In this document: piece after piece, positions 37,756-46,754 of the stretch | Layout: each line of letters begins with the position of its first letter | Position numbering within the stretch: the first letter of the stretch is position 1 | NCBI GenBank assembly: GCA_021795255.1 | Contig: JAJYPQ010000001.1 | Span: forward strand, 1 to 47,538 | DNA from: Pseudomonadota bacterium | GTDB lineage: Bacteria > Pseudomonadota > Gammaproteobacteria > Acidiferrobacterales > Acidiferrobacteraceae | Direction: 5' to 3' | Length of the DNA stretch: 47,538 nucleotides | Notes under the pieces: model-generated | Seen by the model: only the letters and a program-made list of their open reading frames with translations | What the model was told of the DNA's origin: nothing | Database searches by the model: none | Position numbers and translations under genes: made by a program

Positions 37756-38553
37756 CTACAGCGACAGCATATGCACTTGTTTCCAGACAATATAAAGTCC
37801 GACAATGCCAATCACGACGACAAATATCGAATTGAGCGCCCCTTTCTTGCTCTTATCCAGGTAGCCCGCCAGCATCGATCCGAAATAGCCGCTGACAATG
37901 CCACCGACCAGCAACATCAGCACAAGCCACCAGTTGACAAGACCCGATAGCGCGTAGCTGGCGGCACCCGTACCGGCAAACACGGTAATGGCTGCCAGCG
38001 ATGAACCGATGGCATCGATAATGGACAAACCGTTGGCCCATATGAGGCTCGGCACAATCAGAAAGCCCCCACCTACGCCAAAGAATCCCGACAGCGCTCC
38101 CACGCCAAACCCCGCGCCCACGGACGCCGGTACGCGTCGGGCGCCACTACTCGACGACACCGCCGGCACACTTTGCCGCTTCCGCCACATCTGGGCAGAA
38201 ATCCAGAGCATGAGCAGGCCAAAAAGGAACAGCAGGTCCTGGCCGTTCATCAGTTTGCCAAGATGCGCACCTGCCGCCGCCCCGAAAACACCGGCGAGCG
38301 TAAAAAAGGCAATAGCGCGCCAGCGCACGTGGCCGCAACGTGCGTGGGTGTAGCAATTGGTCAGGGCATTGATCATCACCACCGCCGCCGTCGTGCCGAC
38401 CGCGACGTGGATATTCTTTATGCCGACAAGATAGACCAGGAGCGGCACCGCCAGTATGCCGGCACCGCTGCCGATAAGGCCGAGCGTAAAACCGATCAGG
38501 CCCCCAGATAAGACGCCGAGAATCATCTGATCGGTTGTCAATGTCATAATCAT
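37756..38553 (-). CDS. TSUP (TauE/SafE) family anion permease
   Basis: 265 residues, about eight membrane segments. The two-repeat TSUP pattern is seen: GFTLGLIGSGAGILAVPLLVYL in the first half and GALSGFFGVGGGFLIVPSLIW in the second. Family members move sulfite, sulfoacetate, thiosulfate or organic anions across the inner membrane; the cargo is unknown. The ATG at 38553 overlaps the stop of the small upstream ORF (ATGA). It is followed by the porin gene after about 80 nt. Confidence 0.88.
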   Translation of the reverse strand: MIMTLTTDQMILGVLSGGLIGFTLGLIGSGAGILAVPLLVYLVGIKNIHVAVGTTAAVVMINALTNCYTHARCGHVRWRAIAFFTLAGVFGAAAGAHLGKLMNGQDLLFLFGLLMLWISAQMWRKRQSVPAVSSSSGARRVPASVGAGFGVGALSGFFGVGGGFLIVPSLIWANGLSIIDAIGSSLAAITVFAGTGAASYALSGLVNWWLVLMLLVGGIVSGYFGSMLAGYLDKSKKGALNSIFVVVIGIVGLYIVWKQVHMLSL

Positions 38554-38756
38554 GGCCCCGTGTACCTCGGCAATGTCTGCGGCGGCGAACCTGAGCGGGC
38601 CCGCCCGTTGGCAGACGGTGACAAATGTCTGATGGGTCTTAGGTGGTCACGTGGGGCAGATCGCCAAGCGACCGCCTCGACAAGGGGCGTCAGCTGCCCA
38701 TGGGCCGCGGCGCCGGGCAACCCATGGTCATGGTCGGCGTGATCGCGATGTTTCAT
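38550..38756 (-). CDS. Small ORF coupled at both ends, His-rich N-terminus
   Basis: 68 codons that I do not recognise. The ATG overlaps the stop of the PHP hydrolase gene (ATGA at 38756-38753) and the stop overlaps the start of the TSUP gene (ATGA at 38553-38550). It thus fills the whole gap between two real genes with translational coupling on each side. The N-terminus is His/Asp-rich (MKHRDHADHDHG), a possible metal-binding stretch; the rest is Arg/Pro/Ser-rich and has no membrane segment. The low-complexity tail makes chance possible. Confidence 0.4.
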   Translation of the reverse strand: MKHRDHADHDHGLPGAAAHGQLTPLVEAVAWRSAPRDHLRPIRHLSPSANGRARSGSPPQTLPRYTGP

Positions 38757-41140
38757 GTGAATTCAATAAACATCGCCGATGTCCAGACCTTGGCGTCGTC
38801 CACCTGGCGCGCGAATAGGTACACCGGGCGAAAACCATGCGGACCGTTTTGGGCCGAGACTTCGATTCTCCCCGATACGTCGCGCGGTGTTGGCTTCTCG
38901 CTCATGCGTTCCACTGCCACAAACATCTCGATGCCTGGAAGATCCTTGCGTAAACGCGACCGCGCCAGCAGCTCTTGCCCGGAAATTTCCCAACTGAAGG
39001 TCGGACAATGCATGAATGGGTTACCCTTAAGGGGGTCTCCGACCTTCACATACCCATCGATGGAACACGACACGCTGATGGTGGCATTCTGCAGGTTAGA
39101 AATATCCATTTCGATCGCGTCAGCATCACCATAGGTGTCGCTTTTAAAGCCGATCTGGGTGCCGCTTTCCCGCCAGCATGTTTCCTCGATATGTTCAAAA
39201 CCGCGTGCGGTAAAGGCGTTTATCACCCCATTACGTATGGTAATGACGCCTTTCCAGTCGGCGCTTCTGTAGCGATCCTTGACGCGCGCCCCACCCCAGC
39301 GCAGACGGACATTGCGCGCGGAGTAGCCCAGCTCCTCCTGGAGGTCACGACGCCAAATCTCGCCCGTGTGATCGTAAGCGACAATTTCGTCCCAGCCGGC
39401 GTCGCCGAGGAAACGATAATCCACGTATGCTGGCCCCTTGTGCGCGAACTCATCCCCCTGGATATGCTTGCCACAATGGATGAGACCGACGGTGCGCTCG
39501 CCGGTGGTCGCGAACGTGTGCCGCGCGCGCAGCGCCTTCGCGACTTCCACGCGCGTTAGCACCGGTGCCAGCACACCGGAGATGCCGCCTTTGGTGCCAA
39601 ACACCGCGGTACCGGGGACGCCGCCGCCACACCGACCGCGGTGCTCGTCGCCGGCCATGGAGGCCCCCAGTTTGTAACCGCGCTCAATCGCTTCCTGGTA
39701 AAGCCAGCCAAAATGTCCCCACGAGGAGCCAATCTCAATTAGGCGCTCCAGTGTCGGATAGTGCCAGTCGAGGATGCAGCGACGGCCGCCGACATGAGGA
39801 ATGAGCAGATGGCCCTGCGGATCCTGCGCATAGGCGGCCCACAGCTCTTCCAGAGGCCACGCTCCGGGCTGCACCTGGGCCGCCGCGCCCATATCTTCGT
39901 TCCACTCAAACGAACGAACATGCTCGCCGGTGGCGAGATAAGGAAATTCCGGTATTTGGCCGTGCAGGAATACGACGTTATGATCGCCGCCGGCGCAGGA
40001 GCTGCCGCACCACTCGGTCCCGGGGAAGGCGATAAAGTGATCGTCTGTGCTGATCTCGTGGATCAGTTCGACGGTGCGGTCCCATTTATCCTTGGTGATG
40101 TTGAAGTCATTATGCGAAAACGCCAAGATATCGAGACCGGAAACATCGCGACCGTAAGTCAGATTGTAGGTCGTGCTGTTGGTGCCAATTGTGTCTTCGG
40201 AATGGACATGCAGATCGCAGTAATACATGCGCGGCGCGTGGAACGTCTTTTCCACGGCCACGTAGAAGGTTTTCGGGGGTACACGCGGATGATCGGGCAA
40301 CTGCGCGGTAATCACGAGCTCGCCGGGCTTGTCGGTCGGCAGGTCATCGACCAGGAGGAGCGCCCAGCCTTCCGTTGCCAGCTGCACCGCTTTTTCATAC
40401 ACCACAACATCGTTTAACGTCGCGCACAGTTCGACCTTTTCTGGGCGGTTCCAACAGGTGTTACCCCAGACATCTTCGGCCCGGACGCGCAACGGCAAGG
40501 TTTCTCCGGAACGCACGACACGCGACGCACTGACGATGACTTGCGCCGGCACTCCAGGCACGATCTGCAGGACAATATCGCCCGGTACGGTAGCAGCACG
40601 GGAGGTGCCCAACGGGTCGACATAACAACGGATCCGAAAATTCTGCTCCACAAATGTCTGTACGCGCGTCCCCGGGCCGCCGTGGCGCCGGTCGCCCAAT
40701 CTGACGATAATGTGGTCACCAGCCTTCAGATAGCCATCGACGGTATCGACGATCACGGCTTTCTGGAACGGGCGTTCATGGCCTTTCTGATCAAAACGGA
40801 CCTTCAGGCTTTGCACCGTGGCCGGGCTTTGCCCCGGCACCAGTGGACCCGCTTGATATTCGGCGGAAATGTAATTGGCGCCCTGGGGATCGCCAGACTG
40901 AAAGAGCGCCCAGTCCGAGTAAAAGCGGAATGTCGCCTTGAACCACGAGCCATCCGCCATTCCCGATGCCCCTAATTCGTAATCGAGGATGATCTCCTGC
41001 CAAGAGCCGGCGACGAGGCTGTCAACATTGCAGGTCACCTTCCCTAAAAACAGCATGTCTTTGGTCTTGGCGTACAACCCCTCGGGGGCGATGTATTGAC
41101 CAAGCTGCGCTTTGAGTTCGCTGTCTGTCTTCTTTTCCAT
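38753..41140 (-). CDS. PHP-superfamily metallohydrolase with large beta-rich N-terminal region
   Basis: 795 residues from the ATG at 41140 (GGGAG 6 nt upstream); an ATG at 41170 lacks a ribosome site. No signal peptide, so cytoplasmic. Residues 1-300 are beta-rich and look like two or more beta-sandwich domains. A PHP-type metal domain begins with YYCDLHVHSEDT (HxH at 311-313). Further likely ligands are His343 (AFSHND), Glu376 (FPGTEW), His387 (GGDHN), His449 (IPHVGG) and Asp498/His500 (AGDEHRG). All are present, so it is probably active, with CehA/McbA- or DUF3604-like proteins as nearest relatives. Substrate unknown. First gene of the train leading to TSUP, porin and hppA. Confidence 0.75.
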   Translation of the reverse strand: MEKKTDSELKAQLGQYIAPEGLYAKTKDMLFLGKVTCNVDSLVAGSWQEIILDYELGASGMADGSWFKATFRFYSDWALFQSGDPQGANYISAEYQAGPLVPGQSPATVQSLKVRFDQKGHERPFQKAVIVDTVDGYLKAGDHIIVRLGDRRHGGPGTRVQTFVEQNFRIRCYVDPLGTSRAATVPGDIVLQIVPGVPAQVIVSASRVVRSGETLPLRVRAEDVWGNTCWNRPEKVELCATLNDVVVYEKAVQLATEGWALLLVDDLPTDKPGELVITAQLPDHPRVPPKTFYVAVEKTFHAPRMYYCDLHVHSEDTIGTNSTTYNLTYGRDVSGLDILAFSHNDFNITKDKWDRTVELIHEISTDDHFIAFPGTEWCGSSCAGGDHNVVFLHGQIPEFPYLATGEHVRSFEWNEDMGAAAQVQPGAWPLEELWAAYAQDPQGHLLIPHVGGRRCILDWHYPTLERLIEIGSSWGHFGWLYQEAIERGYKLGASMAGDEHRGRCGGGVPGTAVFGTKGGISGVLAPVLTRVEVAKALRARHTFATTGERTVGLIHCGKHIQGDEFAHKGPAYVDYRFLGDAGWDEIVAYDHTGEIWRRDLQEELGYSARNVRLRWGGARVKDRYRSADWKGVITIRNGVINAFTARGFEHIEETCWRESGTQIGFKSDTYGDADAIEMDISNLQNATISVSCSIDGYVKVGDPLKGNPFMHCPTFSWEISGQELLARSRLRKDLPGIEMFVAVERMSEKPTPRDVSGRIEVSAQNGPHGFRPVYLFARQVDDAKVWTSAMFIEFT

Positions 41141-41659
41141 GGGTCGCTCCCGGCTGGCGGCGCTGTTCATAAAAGATTGTTTGACGATGATATGCGCTAC
41201 CCTAAGAGGGGTGATGTCGCGTAACCGACAAATTCATGAAGAATATTGGCGGCTCCCGGCGCGTCCGGGGATGATGCCGAAGAAAGACAGGCTCCTATCT
41301 CCTTGATTAGTCGCAGTTTCCGCGCCACCCCGACCGCTCACGAACCATACGGGTGATTAACAGGATGATGACTTGGAAGCGGGCCGTGGTGGCCATCCCG
41401 TGCCCGGTAGCCTCGGGGTCAGGCGGGGGTGCCGGGCGCCTACATTTTTATGTTAATGCACATGCCAAGGCAGACCGATGAGGAATAACCCGCGCGCACC
41501 GCCGCCGTGCATCTCGGGCACTTGACTGTGGGTGCGGGCTCAGTATGAGATAGTCACAGACCTCACCGGTGTTAAGTCGGACCGGTCGCAGTCGCGGGAG
41601 TCTCTGCGCACTACCCCGACAACCGGTTAACGATGTCATCATGAGGCGGGAGGTAAGAA
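41141..41659. other. Divergent intergenic region between the PHP hydrolase and Crp/Fnr-type regulator genes
   Basis: About 500 bp without a gene. It must hold the promoters of both divergent units. Three ACCGGT hexamers stand at 41565-41570, 41581-41586 and 41622-41627 in front of the regulator gene. An imperfect FNR-like half site (TTGAC, 41181-41185) lies about 40 bp before the hydrolase start. An AT-rich patch (41451-41457) could be part of a promoter. None is proven. Confidence 0.45.
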
Positions 41660-42364
41660 ATGTTGCACGGTGACGAAACGGCCTTTAAGACCCATGATCC
41701 GTTATTGACGGCGCCCTCGAACGTCCTAGCGCAGATCGACAAGGAGGACCACGGGCATCTGTTGACCATTGGCAGGCTGCGGCACTACCCGCGGGGTGAT
41801 TTTATTTTTTCCGCCGGTGATCCCAGTGACAATGTATATTTTCTGCGCGAAGGCCAGATCAAGGTGTTTCAGGTCACCGTCGAAGGCCGCCAGGTCATTT
41901 TGTGGTTTTGTTTCGAAGGCGAGGTATTTGGCCTGGCAGAGGTCGTGCATGGCGGCGGCGGGAGAGTATTGAATGCCCAGGCCTGCGATGATTGTGCGGT
42001 CTTGTGTGTGCCACGTAAGGCATTCAACGAGTATACCGAAAGCCATGGACACGTCGCCTTGATCATCATGCGCGTGCTCGCCTGCCGGACGCGTGTCTTG
42101 GGTGACATGTTGGTCAATCTTGTCAATGACGACGTCAATACCCGTATCACCAAACTTATATTGCGGCTGGGTGCCTGCTATGGTGCCCGCGTCGGCCAGG
42201 AAATCCACCTCAATATCCGTATGACCCATCAGGAAATCGCCGATATGGTGGGGAGCAGCCGGCAGACCGTGACCAAGATATTGGGCCAACTCCAATGCAA
42301 CGGTCTGCTGAGCATCCGTAACCGCCGAATCCGCATTCAGGGCCCGGAACTCCCGCCATTCTGA
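41660..42364 (+). CDS. Crp/Fnr-family transcriptional regulator
   Basis: 234 residues. An N-terminal cyclic-nucleotide-binding-like barrel (HYPRGDFIFSAGDPSDNVYFLREGQIKVF and FCFEGEVFGLAE) is joined by a long dimer helix to a C-terminal winged helix (MTHQEIADMVGSSRQTVTKIL, residues 188-208). The N-terminal Cys cluster of oxygen-sensing FNR is absent, so it is not a classical iron-sulfur FNR. Several internal Cys residues (84, 109, 112, 116) remain. Ribosome site GGGAGG is about 6 nt before the ATG. It is divergent from the PHP hydrolase gene and probably controls it. Confidence 0.9.
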   Translation: MLHGDETAFKTHDPLLTAPSNVLAQIDKEDHGHLLTIGRLRHYPRGDFIFSAGDPSDNVYFLREGQIKVFQVTVEGRQVILWFCFEGEVFGLAEVVHGGGGRVLNAQACDDCAVLCVPRKAFNEYTESHGHVALIIMRVLACRTRVLGDMLVNLVNDDVNTRITKLILRLGACYGARVGQEIHLNIRMTHQEIADMVGSSRQTVTKILGQLQCNGLLSIRNRRIRIQGPELPPF

Positions 42365-42650
42365 CCTCTCCTGTGCCGGATGGATTCATACTGACGTGAC
42401 AACTGGGTATACGCGCACGGCACCTTCCAGTGCCCGCAACTCTCAGACACCATGGGTCACGTCGTGAACGCCCTTAGCCCAACTTCGCGGATTCACCTCC
42501 CATTATCTCGGATGTGACGCCAGAATCCTGTTATCAATCAACGATCGGTAGGGAGATAAGGGGGCAAAACCCGCTGTAGTGCAGACCTTGCCTATTTTCT
42601 CTGCGGGCTGGGCGCGGATGATGAGGAACCATGTTTCTGCGCGCTACCAC

Positions 42651-43760
42651 ATGCAAGTAAAGATGGTAAGGAACGCAGGTATGGGAACATCGTCGAGAAT
42701 CGGCGGCTCGCCGGGCCGCGTGCTGCAACGCCATGCGCTCTATCTGGGCGAGATCAATTCCTCGCAGGAGCGGGCGTGGCGCACATTCATTGAGGCATTC
42801 GATGAACACACCGGGGATACGGGCACGCTGTCGCTGTTCCCGGAGGATCGCTGTGAAGGACTCGTGTCAAACACATCGATCATGCGACGGCGATTGTCGG
42901 AGCTTTCCCGGCGGCGCCCACGACAATTGGGCGCATGCTGGCTTGCGTTGAAGCTGTGGCAAGAACGGGAACTTGATGACTTTTGGGCCGCGCGCCTCCC
43001 CAAAACCCGCAAGGGCACACACTTTGATCAGGTGCTGTTCGTGTTCGAGACGTACGTATTCGCACAGAGTCACGACCGTATCGCCAAAGAGCGCGCGATG
43101 CGCAAGCGCCCATTGAAAGCGCTCTGGGCGCGGCGGAAGCAGCTCGGCACCATGACACTCACCCACAGAGAACGGCTGATGAAACTCGGTGCCGCACGCA
43201 GCCGATATCCCGCGGGTCGGCGCCGGATCGATGGCGTGGCGCATGACAGCGCTCCGACCTTTACCTGGCGCCTTGATCGCGACACGCTCCGACAAGTGTG
43301 CCGTCGCGAGGGGCGCTATCTGCTACGCACCAACCTTGTCGGTCATGATCTGGTCGAACTCTGGTGCTACACCATGCAATTCGTCCCGGTCGAGGAGGCC
43401 TTCAAACACCTCAAAGGGGATCGGGCGATCCGCCCGATTGACCACCAAGACGCGCGGCGCATCGAGGCACAGGTCTTCATCGTCTTCCTGAGCTATATTG
43501 CCTGTATACCCCGCTAGCGTAAAAGCGGAAACCCCACGCAGGCGGCCTGACCCCGCGGCGCGTGCTCGATCCCTTGGCGGCCGTGCAGAGGCTCGATGTC
43601 CATATCCCCACCACCGACGGCCGTCAGATCCTGCGCACACGTACCACCGAACCCGAGCCTCAGTTGCAGCTACTGCTCGATCGGCTACATCGGCATTGGC
43701 CGCCGCCACCGCCCCCGAAAATCACCCGCGCCCAGGCCCAGACAGCAACCGCCGTGGGGC
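42651..43760 (+). mobile_element. IS1634/IS4-like transposase with internal deletion and frameshift
   Basis: The N-terminal part matches a known transposase type (SSRIGGSPGRVLQRHALYLG, then RRPRQLGACWLALKLW and RKGTHFDQVLFV). It then jumps in frame to the C-terminal part (AQSHDRIAKERAMRKR, YLLRTNLVGHD, EEAFKHLKGDRAIRPI). About 240 residues, holding most of the DDE core, are missing. After an in-frame stop at 43515-43517 the tail continues in another frame (VLDPLAAVQRLDVHIPTTDG, then EPEPQLQLLLDRL). It cannot transpose by itself. Clear terminal inverted repeats were not found. Confidence 0.75.
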
Positions 43761-43846
43761 GCAAACCTTTGAGGTCGCCTTTGAGGTCGCCATCTTTACC
43801 AATCAACGGGTTGTCAGTTTTACAGGAGCGCATCCGCTCAGTTGGG

Positions 43847-46213
43847 TTAGACAACGTTAGCCTCGGCAGCGCGCGAGGACGGGGAGCGCAGCAACGGTAC
43901 CTTTATGAGGTCGAGCAGGGTCACGTAGACGATCGTGAACGCGAGCAGCAGACCTATCGCCGACCACGTCACGGGTGCCATCATCCCGAACACCCCGAAG
44001 TGCGCGAGCAGGGAGACCAGAGTGACGTCGCCCACGATCGCCAGCAGCAGATAAGTGCCGGGGCGCGAGGACCACATATACGAGCGCTCGCGAACCAGAA
44101 GCACATTGGACAGGCCCGAATACACGAGACCCAGGAAGCTCAAGGTGCGCAGTTCGGGGATGGGCAGACCCATGACATCCTTGCCCACGCCGAACACCGC
44201 GAAGATGTAGACAAGCCATGCGATGGCGATGATGACCGAAGTCTTGATGAGCATGCGCACGTTCCAGATGTCTGGCTCACGCGACACCCGGACGTTGTCG
44301 TTGGCGATCGACATGGTCACGAAGTCGTTTGCGAACAAGAGCAATAGCACGAGCAGCGGCGTCACCACGAAGTGCCGGAATACGATCAGTCCGAGGCTCA
44401 GGAAGACCGCCACCTGTATGGTCTTCACGATCTTGTTTAGCGTGTAGGTCAAAAGCCGCTGATAGACCCGCCGGCCGGTCTTGACCGCCTCCACGACTCC
44501 CTTCAGGCCGGACTCGGTCAGCACCATGCTGGCCGCCGCCTTGGCGACGTCGGTGGCGGTCGACACCGCGATCCCGACCTCCGCCTGTTTCAGCGCCGGC
44601 GCGTCGTTCACCCCGTCGCCGGTCATTCCGACCGTGTGTCCGATGTTCTGAAAGGTTTGCACCAGGCGGAACTTGTCCTCCGGATAGACGCCGGCGTAGA
44701 TGTCGCAGATGGCGCCCCTGGCGATCTCCTCGCGGCCGCCCATGACGACCCCCTCCATGCCGAGCTCCGCGGCCACGACCCGCGCGGTGGCCATGCTGTC
44801 GCCGGTCACCATACGTACGCGCACACCGAGTTGGCGGAGGTCGGCTATGATCCCGCGGGCCTCGGGGCGCGGGGGGTCGGCGAGCGCGATCAGCCCCTTG
44901 AACGCGAGCGCGCCGTCGCGACCCGCGGCCACTCCCAAAACGCGTGCCCCGCTCGCGGCGAGATCGGCGATCGCCGTCTCCCAGAACTGGCCGTCGGCAC
45001 CGGCGAGCTTGGCCACCACATGGGGGGCGCCCTTGACCGCGCGCCACGTCTCGCCGTCGCGCGCGAAGGTCGCCTCGGAGCGCTTGGTGGCTGGGTCGAA
45101 GGGTATAAAGCCGGTCTTTTCGGGGGCCCGAACACCGGTCTCCGCGAGGCGCGTCAAGATCGCCTTGTCCAGGGGGTCCTGGGTGCGTTCATCGCTCGCC
45201 AGTGCGCCCATGAGCAAAAGATCGGCATCATCCACGCCGTCTGCGGTCTGCATGCCGGAGAGCGTGAGCTCGTTCAGCGTCAAGGTCCCGGTCTTATCGC
45301 TGCAAAGCTCGTTCATGGCCGCGGATTCCTCAATGGCCGCGAGCCGTGTGAGCAATACGCCCTTGCTGGACAGATCGAGCGAGGCCACGGCGCTCGTGAG
45401 CGTGAAGGTCGCGGTGAGCGCGACCGGTACCGAGGCGACGAGCAGAATGAGCGCAAACGGCATCACCTTCATGAGCGCAAGGCCCGTAATGGCCGCATAG
45501 ATGAGGATCGCGATCACCAGGGCGCCGTCCATGAGCAGCAGATAGCGGACGATGGACATGACCAGCTCCTCGGCATGGCTGCGGCTTCCCGCACCCCGCA
45601 TCAATTCCGCGGTCTTCCCAAAAAAACTCTTGCTGCCCGTTGCTGTCACGGTGCCGCTTGCCTCCCCGCGGCGCAGGACCGACCCCGAATACACACTCTC
45701 CCCGGGCTCGCGCTCCACCGGCACCGATTCCCCGGTCAGCGCCGACTGATCGACCAGCACCTGCCCTTCGGCGACCACGAGGTCGGCCGGCGCGAAGTCG
45801 CCGACGCGCAAGTGCACATAGTCGCCGGGTACGAGTTCGGAGGATACCACCTGTTTCCATGCACCGTCGCGCAGCACACGCGCCATGATCTGGAGACGGG
45901 TTCTCAGCATATTAAGGGCGTTCTGCGCCTTTTGCTGATGCAGGAAGCCCAGGATGGCGTTGAATACCAGCAGAAACCCGATGATCAGGCCCTCGATGTT
46001 GTTACCCATGATGAGCTCGAGAATCAGGGTGGCCTCGAGCATCCACGGCACTGGCCCCCACAGCTTCTTGAAAAACAGCCGGAACGGATTGGGTTTGTCC
46101 TCAGCGATGACGTTTGGTCCGTGCTCTGCTAATAACCGCGTCACCTCTTCGCTAGTCAGGCCCTTGGGGTTTACCACATACTCGCTCTTGTGATCGCTCT
46201 CTGCCTCGCCCAT
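43847..46213 (-). CDS. P3A-type plasma-membrane H+-ATPase
   Basis: 788 residues from the ATG at 46213, which has GAGGAGG 5 nt upstream (a GTG lies one codon earlier). The actuator motif TGES is at 160-163, the phosphorylated Asp306 is in CSDKTGTLT, KGAP binds nucleotide and MVTGDS and GDGVNDAPALK are the hinge motifs. About ten membrane segments are present. LLLFANDFVTMSIAND in M6 has the Asn-Asp pair of plant and fungal H+ pumps. It exports protons using ATP; such pumps are common in acidophilic bacteria and archaea. The autoinhibitory C-terminal tail of eukaryotic pumps is missing. The CBS protein gene lies 49 nt upstream. Confidence 0.93.
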   Translation of the reverse strand: MGEAESDHKSEYVVNPKGLTSEEVTRLLAEHGPNVIAEDKPNPFRLFFKKLWGPVPWMLEATLILELIMGNNIEGLIIGFLLVFNAILGFLHQQKAQNALNMLRTRLQIMARVLRDGAWKQVVSSELVPGDYVHLRVGDFAPADLVVAEGQVLVDQSALTGESVPVEREPGESVYSGSVLRRGEASGTVTATGSKSFFGKTAELMRGAGSRSHAEELVMSIVRYLLLMDGALVIAILIYAAITGLALMKVMPFALILLVASVPVALTATFTLTSAVASLDLSSKGVLLTRLAAIEESAAMNELCSDKTGTLTLNELTLSGMQTADGVDDADLLLMGALASDERTQDPLDKAILTRLAETGVRAPEKTGFIPFDPATKRSEATFARDGETWRAVKGAPHVVAKLAGADGQFWETAIADLAASGARVLGVAAGRDGALAFKGLIALADPPRPEARGIIADLRQLGVRVRMVTGDSMATARVVAAELGMEGVVMGGREEIARGAICDIYAGVYPEDKFRLVQTFQNIGHTVGMTGDGVNDAPALKQAEVGIAVSTATDVAKAAASMVLTESGLKGVVEAVKTGRRVYQRLLTYTLNKIVKTIQVAVFLSLGLIVFRHFVVTPLLVLLLLFANDFVTMSIANDNVRVSREPDIWNVRMLIKTSVIIAIAWLVYIFAVFGVGKDVMGLPIPELRTLSFLGLVYSGLSNVLLVRERSYMWSSRPGTYLLLAIVGDVTLVSLLAHFGVFGMMAPVTWSAIGLLLAFTIVYVTLLDLIKVPLLRSPSSRAAEANVV

Positions 46214-46262
46214 CACATCCTCCTCGTGTCCGTTGATGTCGTCCCGATCTCCGCTCCCCTCC

Positions 46263-46754
46263 CTATATCCGCGGCCTCAACTGCGGCTTTTTGCCACTCT
46301 GGCCGAGCTTATGATCGAAGGTCTCCTTCAAGACCGCCTTGTGGACATCACCGATGCTGAGGATCCCGACGAGCTTCCGGTCCACGGTCACCGGGATACG
46401 CCGGATCTTGTGGGCAATCATGACCGCCACCGCGCGCAGGATCTGATCCTCGGGCCCCACGGTAAAGACATGAGCGGTCATGAACCCCGAGACCCGGGCA
46501 TCCATGACGTCACGAAACTCGCTGTCGAGATCGGCGAACTGCACGGATGTCGACAGCTGAATAGCGTCGTCGATCTTCGGGTACAAGGCCCGTAACACGT
46601 CTTTCTCGGATATGACGCCGACAAGGGTCCCGTCTTCGGTCACCACCGGCAGGCCGCTGATGTGATAGAACCCAAGCACGGTGGCTACGTCGCGCAGCGC
46701 GCTATCCGGCCGCACGGTCTTCATTTTTGTGGTCATGACGTCTTTTACAAGCAT
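46263..46754 (-). CDS. Two-CBS-domain protein, possible sensor for the H+-ATPase operon
   Basis: 163 residues with a Bateman pair: CBS1 (residues 1-58, VKDVMTTKMKTVRPDSAL; ISGLPVVTEDGTLVGVISEKDVL) and CBS2 (about 86-145, VSGFMTAHVFTVGPEDQI; IRRIPVTVDRKLVGILSIGDV). Such modules bind adenine nucleotides or SAM. GGAG is 7 nt before the ATG. It is the first gene before the H+-ATPase on the same strand, so energy-charge sensing is a reasonable inference. Confidence 0.92.
   Translation of the reverse strand: MLVKDVMTTKMKTVRPDSALRDVATVLGFYHISGLPVVTEDGTLVGVISEKDVLRALYPKIDDAIQLSTSVQFADLDSEFRDVMDARVSGFMTAHVFTVGPEDQILRAVAVMIAHKIRRIPVTVDRKLVGILSIGDVHKAVLKETFDHKLGQSGKKPQLRPRI

Noticed and set aside
41181..41194. 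FNR-like box TTGAC-N4-ATATG before the PHP hydrolase gene
   Set aside because: Only the left half matches the consensus; too weak to call as a site.
44636..46132. 498-codon open frame on the plus strand
   Set aside because: Fully antisense to the P-type ATPase, whose motifs are beyond doubt; the translation is His/Arg/Gly-rich with no family pattern. It arises from high GC at third positions.
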